A DNA stretch of 64,000 nucleotides. It comes from Trebonia sp963795335 (GTDB lineage Bacteria > Actinomycetota > Actinomycetes > Streptosporangiales > Streptosporangiaceae). The notes beneath the pieces were generated by a model that worked only from the letters and a program-made list of their open reading frames with translations, made no database searches and had not been told where the DNA came from. The position numbers and the translations under genes were made by a program. Where the stretch lies: the NCBI GenBank assembly GCA_963795335.1, contig CAWCHI010000007.1, positions 1 to 64,000 of the forward strand, read 5' to 3'. This document shows, piece by piece, positions 16,986-26,226 of this stretch (within the stretch, counting starts at the first letter, position 1; each line of letters begins with the position of its first letter).

Positions 16986-18095
16986 CTAGCCTGCCAGCGC
17001 GGCGGCCGCGTCCCGCTTCGCGACCTCTTCGCGGACGATCGGGATGACCTGCTGGCCGACCTCGATAGCGTCCTGCAGCAGGTCATAGCCGCGCATCGAG
17101 ATGATGTCGACCCCGAGGTCGATGTAGTCGAGGATCGCCTGGGCGACGGTCTCGGGCGTCCCGACGAGCGCGTTCGAGTTACCTGCGCCGCCGGTGGCGG
17201 CCGCGGTCGGGGTCCACAGCGCCCGGTCGAACCGCGTCCCCTCGGCCGCGATCGCGATCAGCCGCTGCGAGCCGGTGTTCTCCGGCTCCCGGACCGGACG
17301 GCGCCTGCTCAGCGCCCCGCCGCCGTCGCGGACGCGGGCTTCGATGCGGGCGACCACCTCGTGCGCCTTCTCCCAGGCCCGGGCCTCGGTCGGCGCGATG
17401 ATCGGCCGGAACGCGACCTGGATCTTCGGCGTGTCGGTCCGGCCGGCCTCCTTGGCCGCCCGGCGGACCGACTCGATCTGCTCCGCCGTCTGCGCCAGGG
17501 GCTCGCCCCACAGGCAGTAGATGTCGGCTTCGGCCCCGCCCGCCCGGTAGGCGGCGGGCGAGGAGCCGCCGAACGACAGGCGCGGCCGGGGCTGCTGGAC
17601 CGGGAACACGTCGCTGACGAAGTCGGCGAACTGGTAGTACTCGCCCTGGTAGTCGAACGGCTCCCGGGACGTCCAGGCCCGCTTCACGATCTGCATGCAC
17701 TCGCGGGTGCGCCCGTACCGCTCGTCCTTGGAGAGGTAGTCGCCCTCGCGCTGCTGCTCGTGGTCGGTCCCGCCGGTAATGAAGTGGACCGTCACCCGCC
17801 CGTCGCTGACCTGGTCGACGGTCGCGAACGTCTTGGCCGCGAACGTCGGGTAAGAGACGTTGGGCCGGTGCGCCAGCAGCAGCTGCAGGGTCGTCGTCTT
17901 GCTGGCGATGTAGGCCGCGCCGATGTTCGGGTCCGGGCTGCCGGAGCCGTAGGCGAACAGGACCCGGTCCCAGCCGTTCTCCTCGTGAGCGCGGGCCAGC
18001 CGCAGGGTGTAATCCTTGTCGAAGGACAGCCCGGAGCGGGCGCCCGTCTCCGAGCCGTCGTTGGTGGCGGCGATGCCGAGGAACTCGACCGGCAT
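16986..18095 (-). CDS. LLM-class FMN-dependent monooxygenase (SsuD-like)
   Basis: This is a 369-aa luciferase-like monooxygenase starting MPVEFLGIAATNDGSE. It has LARAHEENGWDRVLFAYGSG, FAAKTFATVDQVSDGRVTVH, FITGGTDHEQQREGDYLSKD, ERYGRTRECMQIVKRAW and SFGGSSPAAYRAGGAEADIY, typical of the alkanesulfonate monooxygenase group. It oxidises a small substrate with reduced FMN supplied by a separate reductase, which is not encoded nearby. It lies 2 bp after the DUF1684 gene, so the two form one operon. A desulfonating role is plausible but unproven, since no sulfonate transporter is adjacent. Confidence 0.9.
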   Translation of the reverse strand: MPVEFLGIAATNDGSETGARSGLSFDKDYTLRLARAHEENGWDRVLFAYGSGSPDPNIGAAYIASKTTTLQLLLAHRPNVSYPTFAAKTFATVDQVSDGRVTVHFITGGTDHEQQREGDYLSKDERYGRTRECMQIVKRAWTSREPFDYQGEYYQFADFVSDVFPVQQPRPRLSFGGSSPAAYRAGGAEADIYCLWGEPLAQTAEQIESVRRAAKEAGRTDTPKIQVAFRPIIAPTEARAWEKAHEVVARIEARVRDGGGALSRRRPVREPENTGSQRLIAIAAEGTRFDRALWTPTAAATGGAGNSNALVGTPETVAQAILDYIDLGVDIISMRGYDLLQDAIEVGQQVIPIVREEVAKRDAAAALAG

Positions 18096-18097
18096 GG

Positions 18098-18919
18098 CTA
18101 CGCTCCCTTCGCTTCGAACGGGATCCGCTCGCCCGCCTCGACCGCGACCGGCAAGTGGTTCCCGGCGGGAGGGAGCGGGCAGGTCGCGAAGGTGGTGTAG
18201 GCGCAGGGCAGGTTGGTCGCCCGGTTGAAGTCGAGCACCACGCGGCCGTCCGGCCCCGGCGCGGCGACGCCCAGCGAGCGGTTGGCCGCGTAGGTGGTGA
18301 CCCCGCTGGTCGCGTCGGTGAACAGGATGTGCAGCGTGCCCGGGGCGTGCCCGTTGAAGGCGGTCAGCGTCAGCGGCTGGCCGTCCACCTCGAACTCGAC
18401 CACGCCGGGGGCGGCGTACACGTGCTCGAGCCCCTCCACGACCGAGCCCACGGTCACATCCCGGGGCTGGTCGAACGGGCGGTACCGGCCGGCGACGACC
18501 CAGCGCGGGTCGGGCGCGTAGGCCGGGGTGCCGTGAAACCCGGCGCGCAGCGGGTGGCCGGGGTGACGCGGGCGCAGGATGTCGTTGCCGCCCCGCCGGG
18601 CGACCTCGTAGACGCCGGCGGCGTCGGACGGGAAGACCCCGCCCCGTTCGGGGATCTTCCCGAAGTGATGGGTACCGGTGACCACCGCACCGTCGAGGGA
18701 GAGCTGCTGTCCGGGCGCGAGGGTGACGGTCACGCCGGAGTCGTCGGCCGACCACTCCCCCGGCGCGTCCGGGAACCGGGCCGGCGTCTCGCTCAGCCAG
18801 TTGATGCTGGTGATCGCCAGGAAGCCGTCCGGCGCCGCCAGCCGGTCCTCGTGCTGCTTGTGCCAGGCTTCCCAGTCGGCCGCGAAGTCGTTGCTGTCCC
18901 GCATGTCCAGAGCGCTCAT
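18098..18919 (-). CDS. DUF1684 family protein
   Basis: The 273-aa protein starts MSALDMRDSNDFAADWEAWH, then KQHEDRLAAPDGFLAITSIN. It carries the DUF1684 core: RRGGNDILRPRHPGHPLRAG, DPRWVVAGRYRPFD, EGLEHVYAAPGVVEFEVDGQ and VVLDFNRATNLPCAYTTFAT, then CPLPPAGNHLPVAVEAGE. The last block (DFNRA.NP.CAY...CP.PP..N.LP..i.AGE) is diagnostic. There is no signal peptide. DUF1684 has no known reaction. Its tight spacing to the LLM monooxygenase suggests a shared pathway. It is divergent from the P450 gene. Confidence 0.9.
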   Translation of the reverse strand: MSALDMRDSNDFAADWEAWHKQHEDRLAAPDGFLAITSINWLSETPARFPDAPGEWSADDSGVTVTLAPGQQLSLDGAVVTGTHHFGKIPERGGVFPSDAAGVYEVARRGGNDILRPRHPGHPLRAGFHGTPAYAPDPRWVVAGRYRPFDQPRDVTVGSVVEGLEHVYAAPGVVEFEVDGQPLTLTAFNGHAPGTLHILFTDATSGVTTYAANRSLGVAAPGPDGRVVLDFNRATNLPCAYTTFATCPLPPAGNHLPVAVEAGERIPFEAKGA

Positions 18920-19017
18920 ACAGGCGCCAGCACCGGGCCGGGCCGTCCTATTCCCGGCTAAACCAGTCGGGTATTCCGGCCGGGCATGGCTGCTTCGGCT
19001 GCCCGCTCCGTGCCGGG

Positions 19018-19023
19018 TACCGT
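19018..19023 (+). promoter_or_regulatory. Putative -10 hexamer for leaderless P450 transcript
   Basis: TACCGT ends 7 nt before ATG 19031, the spacing expected when transcription starts at the start codon. This favours ATG 19031 over the upstream in-frame ATG at 18986. Confidence 0.35.
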
Positions 19024-19030
19024 CGATGTC

Positions 19031-20398
19031 ATGGCCGCGACCGAGATCACCGCCCGCGAGGTCCCGCTGCTGCCGGGCGGCGGGCGGCTGCTCGGCCACG
19101 CGCTGCAATTCGGCCGCGACCCGCTGGCCCTGCTGCAGCGGGCCCGGGGCCACGGGGACGTGGTCCGGGTCCGCTTCGGGCCGTTCCAGATGTACTTCCT
19201 CAACAGCCCGGACGCCATCCGCCAGGCCCTGACCGGACAGGCCCGCAAGCTCGAGAAGGGACTCAACTTCGGCCGGGCCAAGCGGCTGATCGGCAACGGG
19301 CTGGTGATGGCGGAGGGCGAGGCGCACCGGCGGCAGCGGCGGCTGATGCAGCCCGCCTTCCACCGCGCGCAGGTGGCCCGCTACACCGGCACCATGCGCG
19401 ACGTCGCGGTGCCCCGGATCAGCGGCTGGCCGGGTGGCGGCACCCTCGCCCTCGACCGCGAGCTGCGCTCGCTCACCCTCACCGTGCTGACCAGGACGCT
19501 GCTGTCGGCCGAGGTCGGCGCCGAGGCGGTCGACGAGATCGAGCGGCTGCTCCGGGTGCTGCTGTCGGAGCTTGTCACCCAGGGCATCACCGCCAACGTG
19601 CCTGGGCTGGGCTGGGTGCCGACCCGCTCCAACCGGCGGTTCAGCGCCGCCCGCCGCCGCCTCAACGCGCTGCTGGACGGCATCATCGACGGGTACCTGA
19701 CGGCCGGGACCGACCACGGTGACCTGGTCTCGATCCTGCTGCACGCCAGCGACGCGGAGACCGGCACCCGGATGACCGGCGGGCAGCTCCGCGACGAGCT
19801 GGTGACCCTGGTCATCGCGGGCTCGGAAACGACCGGCAACACCATCGCCTGGGCCTGCTACCTGCTCGCCACCCATCCGGAGGCGCAGCTGCGGCTGCAG
19901 CGCGAGGTCGACCAGGTCCTTGGCGGCCGGGACGCCGACGAGCAGACGCTGACCGCGCTGCCCTACACCCGGGCCGTCATCACCGAGGCGCTGCGGCTCT
20001 ACAGCCCGGTCTGGATCCTGCCCCGCAAGGCGGTGGCCGACGTGGAACTCGGCGGCTACCGGCTGCGGGCGGGCAGCCGGATGATGTTCAGCCCCTACGC
20101 GCTCAACCGCGACCCGCGGCTGCACCGCGACCCGGAGCGGTTCGACCCGGACCGCTGGGCGGCCGACTACACGCGCAGCGAGCTGCGGGCGTCGTTCTTC
20201 CCGTTCGGCCAGGGGATCAGGAACTGTATCGGCGAGGGGTTCGCCTGGAGTGAGGCGACGCTGGTGCTGAGCGCGATCGCCGCCCGCTGGGAGCTGCGGC
20301 TGGCCGACGGCGCCCGGGTCGAGCCTGAGGTCAGCAGCACCCTGGTGCCGAGCGAGCTGCCGGTCATCGTGACCAGCCGGCCACTGCCCGCACGCTAA
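19031..20398 (+). CDS. Cytochrome P450
   Basis: The 455-aa haem monooxygenase begins MAATEITAREVPLLPGGGRL. It has the I-helix oxygen-binding motif AGSETT (about residue 262), the K-helix EALR (about 318), PERFDPDRW, and the haem loop FPFGQGIRNCIGEGFAW with the cysteine thiolate near residue 397. It is soluble with no membrane anchor and needs a ferredoxin partner, none of which is nearby. The proline-rich start and long-chain-type PERF motif resemble class II-like bacterial P450s acting on terpenoids or fatty acids. The actual substrate is unknown. An in-frame ATG at 18986 would add 15 residues. Confidence 0.93.
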   Translation: MAATEITAREVPLLPGGGRLLGHALQFGRDPLALLQRARGHGDVVRVRFGPFQMYFLNSPDAIRQALTGQARKLEKGLNFGRAKRLIGNGLVMAEGEAHRRQRRLMQPAFHRAQVARYTGTMRDVAVPRISGWPGGGTLALDRELRSLTLTVLTRTLLSAEVGAEAVDEIERLLRVLLSELVTQGITANVPGLGWVPTRSNRRFSAARRRLNALLDGIIDGYLTAGTDHGDLVSILLHASDAETGTRMTGGQLRDELVTLVIAGSETTGNTIAWACYLLATHPEAQLRLQREVDQVLGGRDADEQTLTALPYTRAVITEALRLYSPVWILPRKAVADVELGGYRLRAGSRMMFSPYALNRDPRLHRDPERFDPDRWAADYTRSELRASFFPFGQGIRNCIGEGFAWSEATLVLSAIAARWELRLADGARVEPEVSSTLVPSELPVIVTSRPLPAR

Positions 20399-20411
20399 GC
20401 CCCTGGGAGCT

Positions 20412-21706
20412 CTAGGCGGACGCCGTCCCGGGCGGCGGCCCGGGCCCGGGCGGCGGCTCGCTGGGCCCGGGCGGCGGCGGCTTACCGGGCCCGGGCGGCG
20501 GCGCCGGGGCGCGGGCGGCGCGGGCGGCCCGGGGCGGGACAAACGCCCACAGCACCACTGCCGCCACGAAGCCGACCCCGCCGCTGGCGGCGATGCCGAC
20601 CGCCAGCCCGGCCACCGCGGTGACGGCGGAGAGGATCACCGGGCCGATCCCGGACCCGCATCGGCCAGCTCGCGCCACAGGCCGAGAAACGTCGGGCGGC
20701 CCACCGCGGGGGACGTGTCGGCCGCCAGCGTCATCACGATGCCGGCCCCGATGCCGTTGCCGAACCCCATCACCATCGCCGTCAGCGTCAGCGTGAGCGC
20801 GGCGTGGGTGAGCGGAATGAGCAGGAAGGACAGGCCCAGGATGAGCACGCACGGTATCGCGACCCACTTGCGGCCGTAGTAGTCCATCACCTTGCCCGCG
20901 GGGTAGAAGGTGAGCACCTCGACGCCCCCGGCGATCCCGTAGATGATCGAGTTGGCAGTCGGCGACAGGCCGATGTGCGCGGCCCACAGCGGGATGACCA
21001 CCTGCCGGGTCTGCCGGATGGCGGACAGCAGCAGGACACCCGCGCCCAGCGTGAGGAAGGTGCGCCAGTACCGCTTGAGGATGCCCCGCGTGGTGACGTC
21101 GGCCGCCGCCGCCCGGCGCGACGCAATCACCACGGGGTCGGGTACCCGGATGACGATGACCGCGGCTCCGGCCATCGCGGCCAGGCTGACGTAGTAGGCG
21201 CCAGACAGGCCCCACAGCTCCATCGCACCCGCCGCCAGGAAGGGGCCGGCGAACAGCCCGATGCGCAAGGTGCCGCCGAGGGTGGACAGTGCCCGGGCCC
21301 GCATGTAAACCGGCACCATCTCGGTCAGGTACGACTGCCGGGCCAGGCTGTAGACCGAGCTGGCCGACCCGATAAGCAGCACCCCGGCCGCGTAGACAAG
21401 CAGCGACCCGGCCCCGCGGCCCAGGTTGACCAGGCACAGGGCCAGCCCGGCGGCGGTAGCGGCCGCCGCCACCAGCATCGACCTGCGCTCGCCGATGCGG
21501 GTGGCGAGGATCCCCGAAGGGATGTTGGTCAGCAGTGAGGCGACGCCAATGAGCGCGTTGATCAGGGCGGCGACCGATTCGCTGGCCCCGCGGTCGATCG
21601 AGCTGAGCGTGATGACGGGCAGCATCGCCCCCTCGGCGAGGCCGAACAGGGTCGCCGGACCGTAGGCGGCCACCGCGACCGATCGGAGGCGGAACTCCTC
21701 GCTCAC
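20412..21706 (-). CDS. MFS transporter, frameshifted near the 3' end
   Basis: It begins MSEEFRLRSVAVAAYGPATL and has about 12 helices, including VAALINALIGVASLLTNIPS, SGILATRIGERRSMLVAAAA (motif A region), YSLARQSYLTEMVPVYMRAR and GGVEVLTFYPAGKVMDYYGR. A one-base shift near 20660 recovers PVILSAVTAVAGLAVGIAAS and FVAAVVLWAFVPPRAA, then a Pro/Gly-rich tail to 20412. The substrate is unknown. It is convergent with the P450 gene, with only 13 bp between stops. Confidence 0.85.
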
Positions 21707-22092
21707 GTCAGCAACACATACCGCACGATATCGCCCGGGGCCTGGCCGGCGCAGCGGGCGGCGGGCCGGGACGGGACAGCAGCCGGCGCCGGGTCAGGCG
21801 GGCCCGGAGCTGGGAGCGGTCCCGGCCGGGGCGGGCGGCTGCCAGCAGCAGACGGAATTCCCGCCGCGCAGCGCCGCCATCGGCACCGGGCCGCTGACCG
21901 GCCGGGACACCGGGCGGTCAGCACCACCGTCTCCGGCACCAGGCCGCCCCGGGTCAGCGTGGAAACTCCGCGCATCGCGGATCCTTAGCGCAGCGTGGAG
22001 TAAAAGCGTCCGCATGAGCCGCTTTAGATCCAGCTTGAGCACAATATCCAGCTTGAGCGGAATTTCCACGCTCTTCCCGGCCGGCATCGGCC
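21707..22092. other. Gap with no supported gene
   Basis: Minus-strand open frames here (21703-21975 and 21794-22087) are Arg/Pro-rich and match no family. The only structure I see is a short internal near-repeat around 22028-22060 (ATCCAGCTTGAGC twice). A promoter for the MFS gene should lie at its upstream end. Confidence 0.3.
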
Positions 22093-23169
22093 TCAGTGGC
22101 CGAGGGCCGCCTGGTGGTGCGCGGTGCGGGCGTGGGCGGCGGCAGCGTCGGGCGGGTTGACGTGAATGATGGCGTCGGTCAGCCGGCCGACCCGGTGCAG
22201 CAGCTGGTGCCGGGTGTCCTCAGTGACGTCGTGCGCCTGGCGGACGGTCAGCCCGCCGTCGACGGTGATGTTCAGCTCGGCGTGCAGTTCGTGGCCGATC
22301 CAGCGGATCTTGACGCCGTCGCAGCCGAGCACGGCCGGGACGGCCCGCACCTCCCCTTCGATCCGGTCGGTGAGCCCGGGGTCGACCGCGTCCATCAGGC
22401 GCCGGTATACGTCACGGACCGCGCCGCGCAGCACCGCCAGGATCGCCACCGTGATCAGCAGGCCGGCCACCGCGTCGGCCTCCCGCCAGCCGAGGGCCAC
22501 CCCGGCCGCCCCGGCGACCACCGCCAGGCTGGTGAAGCCGTCGGTGCGGGCGTGCCGCCCGTCGGCGACCAGCGCGGCCGAGCCGATGCTGGTGCCGACC
22601 CGCATCCGGTAGCGCGCGGCGACCTCGTTGCCAACGAAGCCAAGCACCCCGGCGGCAGCCACCCAGGGCAGGTCGTGCACCGGCTGCGGGCGGATGAACC
22701 GGTCAGTCGCCTGCCAGGCGGCGAAGCCGGCTGACACCGTCATCACCGCCACCACGGCCAGGCCGGCCAGGTCTTCGGCCCGGCCGTAGCCGTAGGTGTA
22801 GCGGCGGTTGGGCGGGCGCCGCGCGGCCCAGAACGCGAGGCCGATGGGGAGCGCGGTCAGCGCGTCGGCCAGGTTGTGCACCGCGTCGGCCAGCAGCCCG
22901 ACCGAGCCGCTGAACCCGGTGACCGCCGCCTGAAGGGCGCCCGTAAGCAGCAGCCCGCCCAGGCTTACGAGCAGGGCCCGGCGCCCGGCCCGGTCGGCCA
23001 GCAGGGCGTCGTCGAACGACTCGGCGTGATCATGGGTGTGCGGGCGCAGCAGCCCCTCAAGCATCCCCAGCAGGCCCCGGCGAGCGTGACTGTGCTCGTG
23101 CCCGTGCCCGTGCTTGTGCTCATGGTCGTCGTGGCCGTGATCATGGTGCGGGCCGGCCGCGTTATTCAT
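22093..23169 (-). CDS. CDF-family cation efflux transporter with His-rich N-terminus
   Basis: The 358-aa protein starts MNNAAGPHHDHGHDDHEHKH and continues His-rich to about residue 50, a metal-buffering segment. The CDF core has GSVGLLADAVHNLADALTAL (metal-site H/D residues), YTYGYGRAEDLAGLAVVAVM, ARTDGFTSLAVVAGAAGV and the cytoplasmic domain VKIRWIGHELHAELNITVDG. HxxxD pairs in helices 2 and 5 are conserved. Family members export Zn2+, Co2+ or Ni2+ using the proton gradient. It starts 4 bp after the NicT permease gene and behind the same cobalamin riboswitch, pointing to cobalt or nickel. Confidence 0.93.
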   Translation of the reverse strand: MNNAAGPHHDHGHDDHEHKHGHGHEHSHARRGLLGMLEGLLRPHTHDHAESFDDALLADRAGRRALLVSLGGLLLTGALQAAVTGFSGSVGLLADAVHNLADALTALPIGLAFWAARRPPNRRYTYGYGRAEDLAGLAVVAVMTVSAGFAAWQATDRFIRPQPVHDLPWVAAAGVLGFVGNEVAARYRMRVGTSIGSAALVADGRHARTDGFTSLAVVAGAAGVALGWREADAVAGLLITVAILAVLRGAVRDVYRRLMDAVDPGLTDRIEGEVRAVPAVLGCDGVKIRWIGHELHAELNITVDGGLTVRQAHDVTEDTRHQLLHRVGRLTDAIIHVNPPDAAAAHARTAHHQAALGH

Positions 23170-23173
23170 GGCT

Positions 23174-24444
23174 TTAGCATGCGCCAGAAAACGCGTTTCC
23201 GCACATCAACAGGAACGAGAAAATTGTCACTGCAAAAAGGTCGCAGTAACCGCAATAAAGAATTAAGGCCGGAATAGCACCCGCTATTGCCGGTCCCCGG
23301 AAGGCGCTGGCCCGGCCGGCGCGGGCGACGTTCGCGGTCCACTTCGTCTCGACCTTGGCGACCCGCCAGTAGAGCAGCGCGATCGCCCAGATCAGGACGA
23401 ACATCGCGGCGATGCAGAAGCCGGCCACGTTGATGTTGAAGTTGGCCATCACGTTCCAGAACGCGCCGTCCAGGTGGAACTCGGTGGTCAGGAGGCCGAG
23501 GATCTCGATCGTGCCGATGATGAACGCGGCGCCGATCGACAGGCCGGTGATGACCAGGTTGTAGTAGACCTTGCGGACCGGGCTTGGCGAACGCCCAGCC
23601 GTAGGCGAAGTTCATGAACGCGCCGTCGAGGGTGTCGAACAGCATCATGCCGCCCGCGAACAGGAACGGCAGCGCCAGCACGGCGAAGTAGGGCAGCCCC
23701 TGGATGGCGGCGTAGGCGGTGGCGGCCAGCAGCACCACCTCGGTGGTGGTGTCGAAGCCGATGCCGAACACCAGGCCGACGAAGTACAGCTGCCAGGTGT
23801 GGTTGATGGAGCTCATGAACCGGCCGAAGAACCGGTACATCAGCCCGCGGGCCTGCAGCTGCGCCTCCAGCTCGTCCTCGTCGTAGGTGCCGCGGCGCAT
23901 CTCGCGGAACACCTTGAAGATGCCGGCCAGCACGATCAGGTTGAGCAGCGCGATCAGGTACAGGAACCCGGCCGACAGGCCCGTGCCGATCGCCCCGCCG
24001 GCCGTCTCGTAGGCCGAGTTCGGGTTGACCACCGCGCCGAACACCGCCCGGGCGGCGAAGGTGATCCCGACGCCGACCCCGACGATGACCGTCGAGTGGC
24101 CGAGGGAGAAGAAGAACCCGGTGCCGAGCGGCCGCTTGCCGTCCGCCATCAGCTTGCGGGTGGTGTTGTCGATGCAGGAGATGTGGTCGGCGTCGAACGC
24201 GTGCCGGAAGCCGAGGAACCAGGCGGTGATCGCCACCCCGACGCCGACGCCCGAGGCCGCGGCTGTCCCGCCCTCGCCGTGGTAGTCGAAATGGTGCGGC
24301 ATCACGTACAGCACGAAGATGCCCCAGCCCGGCCGCGTTGACCGCGAAGATGAAGGCGAACATCGCCCCGATCCGGACCCATTCCTGAGGGGTCAGCGAC
24401 ATGCGGATGGCGTGCAGCCGGGAACTGGCCGTGGCCATTGCCAT
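23174..24444 (-). CDS. NicT-type (HoxN/HupN/NixA) nickel/cobalt permease, two frameshifts
   Basis: It starts MAMATASSRLHAIRMSLTPQ at ATG 24444. A frame switch near 24330 gives the diagnostic RHAFDADHISCIDNTTRKLM, then FFFSLGHSTVIVGVGVGITF and LVFGIGFDTTTEVVLLAATA. A second switch near 23580 leads to the final helices (FNINVAGFCIAAMFVLIWAI) and a stop at 23174. The RHAFDADHI, LGHSTVV and GFDTTTEV motifs form the metal site and are intact. The corrected length of about 420 aa is somewhat above the usual 330-370. It imports Ni2+/Co2+. The upstream cobalamin riboswitch argues for cobalt supply to B12. Confidence 0.92.
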
Positions 24445-24474
24445 GAATCCGCCCTTCTACCGAGGACTGGCATT

Positions 24475-24605
24475 CAGCAGGCGGCCCGGGCCAGGCGACC
24501 GGACTCATCCCCGAGGGGCATGACCGTTGCGGGACAGTGCCGGGCTCTCACCGGACTTCGCTGGCGTGACCGCCGCCCCGGGGTACCGGGGCCACCGGCA
24601 CGCTA
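24475..24605 (-). promoter_or_regulatory. Cobalamin (B12) riboswitch
   Basis: Read on the minus strand, the leader contains GAAGTCCGGTGAGAGCCCGG, then CACTGTCCCGCAACGGT, the B12-box core of cobalamin riboswitches. It is preceded by GCCGGTGGCC and followed by GAGTCCGGTCGCCTGG, the closing helix. The element ends about 30 nt before the NicT start. It should switch off the permease-exporter operon when adenosylcobalamin is plentiful. Confidence 0.9.
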
Positions 24606-24656
24606 TATCGGCGCCCGCAATACGGTCAAGAAGGGTGGACCGGAAGCCATCCGCCC

Positions 24657-25326
24657 CTAGTCCTCGGCCAGGCGGCGCAACTCGGGCAGCAGCGTGTCGA
24701 TGTCCCGTCCGGTCCGGAACGCCACGATGGTGGTGCCCGGGCCGGCCGCCTGGCCCGCCGCACCCGCGAACAGCCCGATGACCAGGCTCAGGGCCTGGTC
24801 CACCTCCTGCACCGGCTCCGGGCTCTCACCCCGCAGCCAGCGGCGCAGGACGTGGTTGTGCGCGGCCACCACGGCGGCCGCCATCAGCTCGGCCCGCAGC
24901 GGGTCGGGCTCGGCTGCTGCCCGCCATCCAGCCCGCGATGAACTCACGGAACAGCCGCTGGTAGCGGGCGACGCTGGCGATCTCCCGGTCCCGCAGGGCC
25001 GGGACGGCGCTGGTGAGCACGTAACGGCGGCGGGCGAGCTCCCCTTCGTCGAGGTAGTGCAGCAGCACCAGCCGGACCGCGTCCGAGACCGCCGCCAGCG
25101 CGGTGCCGTGGCTGGAGCTGCGCAGCCGCTGGTCGATCTGCCGCAGCAGCCGGTCATGGTCGGGAAAGATGACGTCCTCTTTCGACCGGTAGTGCCGGAA
25201 GAACGTGGTCCGGCCGAGTCCAGCCCGCTCGGTAATGTCGTCGACAGTGGTCTGCTCGTAACCACGCTCGTCGAACAGCGCGAAGGCCGCCTCGGCCAGG
25301 CGTTCCCGCGCCGTTGGCTTGTCCAT
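24657..25326 (-). CDS. TetR-family transcriptional regulator, one frameshift
   Basis: It starts MDKPTARERLAEAAFALFDE at ATG 25326. The HTH is YEQTTVDDITERAGLGRTTF, then FRHYRSKEDVIFPDHDRLL, a classic TetR N-terminus. A frame switch near 24925 recovers the ligand-binding helices AELMAAAVVAAHNHVLRRWL and DQALSLVIGLFAGAAGQ, with a stop at 24657. The corrected length is about 222 aa. It is divergent from the etfBA-carboxylase operon, and two matching palindromes sit in the shared promoter region. It probably represses that operon and itself, with an acyl-CoA or fatty-acid ligand as an inference. Confidence 0.88.
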
Positions 25327-25380
25327 GACCGTTAACCTTCCCCCATACCGACGGCACGGCTGCCCTTGCGGCAGCAGCAA

Positions 25381-25414
25381 GGTACTCAGTACCATTCTGA
25401 TGGTATTGGATACC
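25381..25414. promoter_or_regulatory. Two palindromic operators for the adjacent TetR regulator
   Basis: GGTACTCAGTACC (25381-25393) and GGTATTGGATACC (25402-25414) are perfect palindromes of the form GGTAy-N3-rTACC. Their centres are 21 bp apart, two helical turns. They lie between the divergent TetR and etfB genes and just before the etfB ribosome-binding site (GGAGTGG). Confidence 0.7.
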
Positions 25415-25429
25415 GAATGGAGTGGATCC

Positions 25430-26212
25430 GTGAACATCGTCGTCTGCATGAAGCAGGTGCCCGATACCGAGGTGGAGCGTGCGCTCGTACCGGGGGACAA
25501 CACTGTGGACCGGGTGGGGGTTGACGGGGTGATCAATTACCTGGATGAGTTCGCGATCGAGGAGGCCCTGAAGATCAGTGAGGCGCAGGGCGGGTCGGAG
25601 GTGACGATCCTGACGATGGGTCCGGTGAAGGCGGCGGACTCGATCCGGAAGGCTTTGTCGATGGGGGCGGACAAGGCGGTTCACCTGGTCGATGACGCCC
25701 TGGCGGGGTCGGATGCGGTGGAGTCGTCGCTGGCGCTGGCGCAGGCGCTGCAGACGGTGGGGTTCGACCTGGTGGTGTTCGGGTGTGAGTCGACGGATGC
25801 GCGGACGGGGCTGGTGCCGGCGATGGTGGCTGAGCGCCTCGGGGTGCCGCAGCTGACGCTGGCTTCGAAGGTGGAGATCAGCGGGTCGGAGGTGACGATC
25901 CGGCGGGTGACTGATGACGGGGTCTCGACGGTGACCGGGAGTCTGCCGGCGGTGGTCTCGGTGAACGAGAAGATCAATGAGCCGCGGTACCCGACGTTCA
26001 AGGGGATCATGGCGGCGAAGAAGAAGCCGGTGCAGACGCTGACGCTGGCGGATATCTCCCTGGATGCGGGCCAGGTGGGGCTGGCGAATGCGGGGTCGTG
26101 GGTGGAGGACTCCTCGAAGCGCCCGCCGCGGGCGGCGGGGGTGCAGGTCAAGGATGAGGGTGAGGGCGGCAACCAGGTGGCCGCTTTCCTGGCCGAGCGC
26201 AAGTTCATCTAG
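25430..26212 (+). CDS. etfB: Electron transfer flavoprotein subunit beta
   Basis: A GTG at 25430 with GGAGTGG upstream starts VNIVVCMKQVPDTEVERALV, then DEFAIEEALKISE, ILTMGPVKAADSIRKALSMG, VFGCESTDARTGLVPAMVAE and INEPRYPTFKGIMAAKKKP. These are the ETF-beta signatures, with a length of 260 aa. It binds AMP and, with EtfA, carries electrons from acyl-CoA dehydrogenases. The in-frame ATG at 25400 lies inside the operator region and is less likely. It is the first gene of a five-gene operon and probably controlled by the divergent TetR regulator. Confidence 0.95.
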   Translation: MNIVVCMKQVPDTEVERALVPGDNTVDRVGVDGVINYLDEFAIEEALKISEAQGGSEVTILTMGPVKAADSIRKALSMGADKAVHLVDDALAGSDAVESSLALAQALQTVGFDLVVFGCESTDARTGLVPAMVAERLGVPQLTLASKVEISGSEVTIRRVTDDGVSTVTGSLPAVVSVNEKINEPRYPTFKGIMAAKKKPVQTLTLADISLDAGQVGLANAGSWVEDSSKRPPRAAGVQVKDEGEGGNQVAAFLAERKFI

Positions 26213-26226
26213 GAAGGGGGCTGGGC

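Noticed and set aside
18098..20542. Long minus-strand frame opposite the P450 gene
   Set aside because: The portion above 18919 is the antisense of the P450 and has low-complexity composition. The real DUF1684 start is 18919.
22016..22087. Short LKLD repeat-like peptide upstream of the CDF gene end
   Set aside because: It is a small direct repeat in an otherwise uninformative minus-strand frame with no homology signal; kept only as a note in the gap entry.
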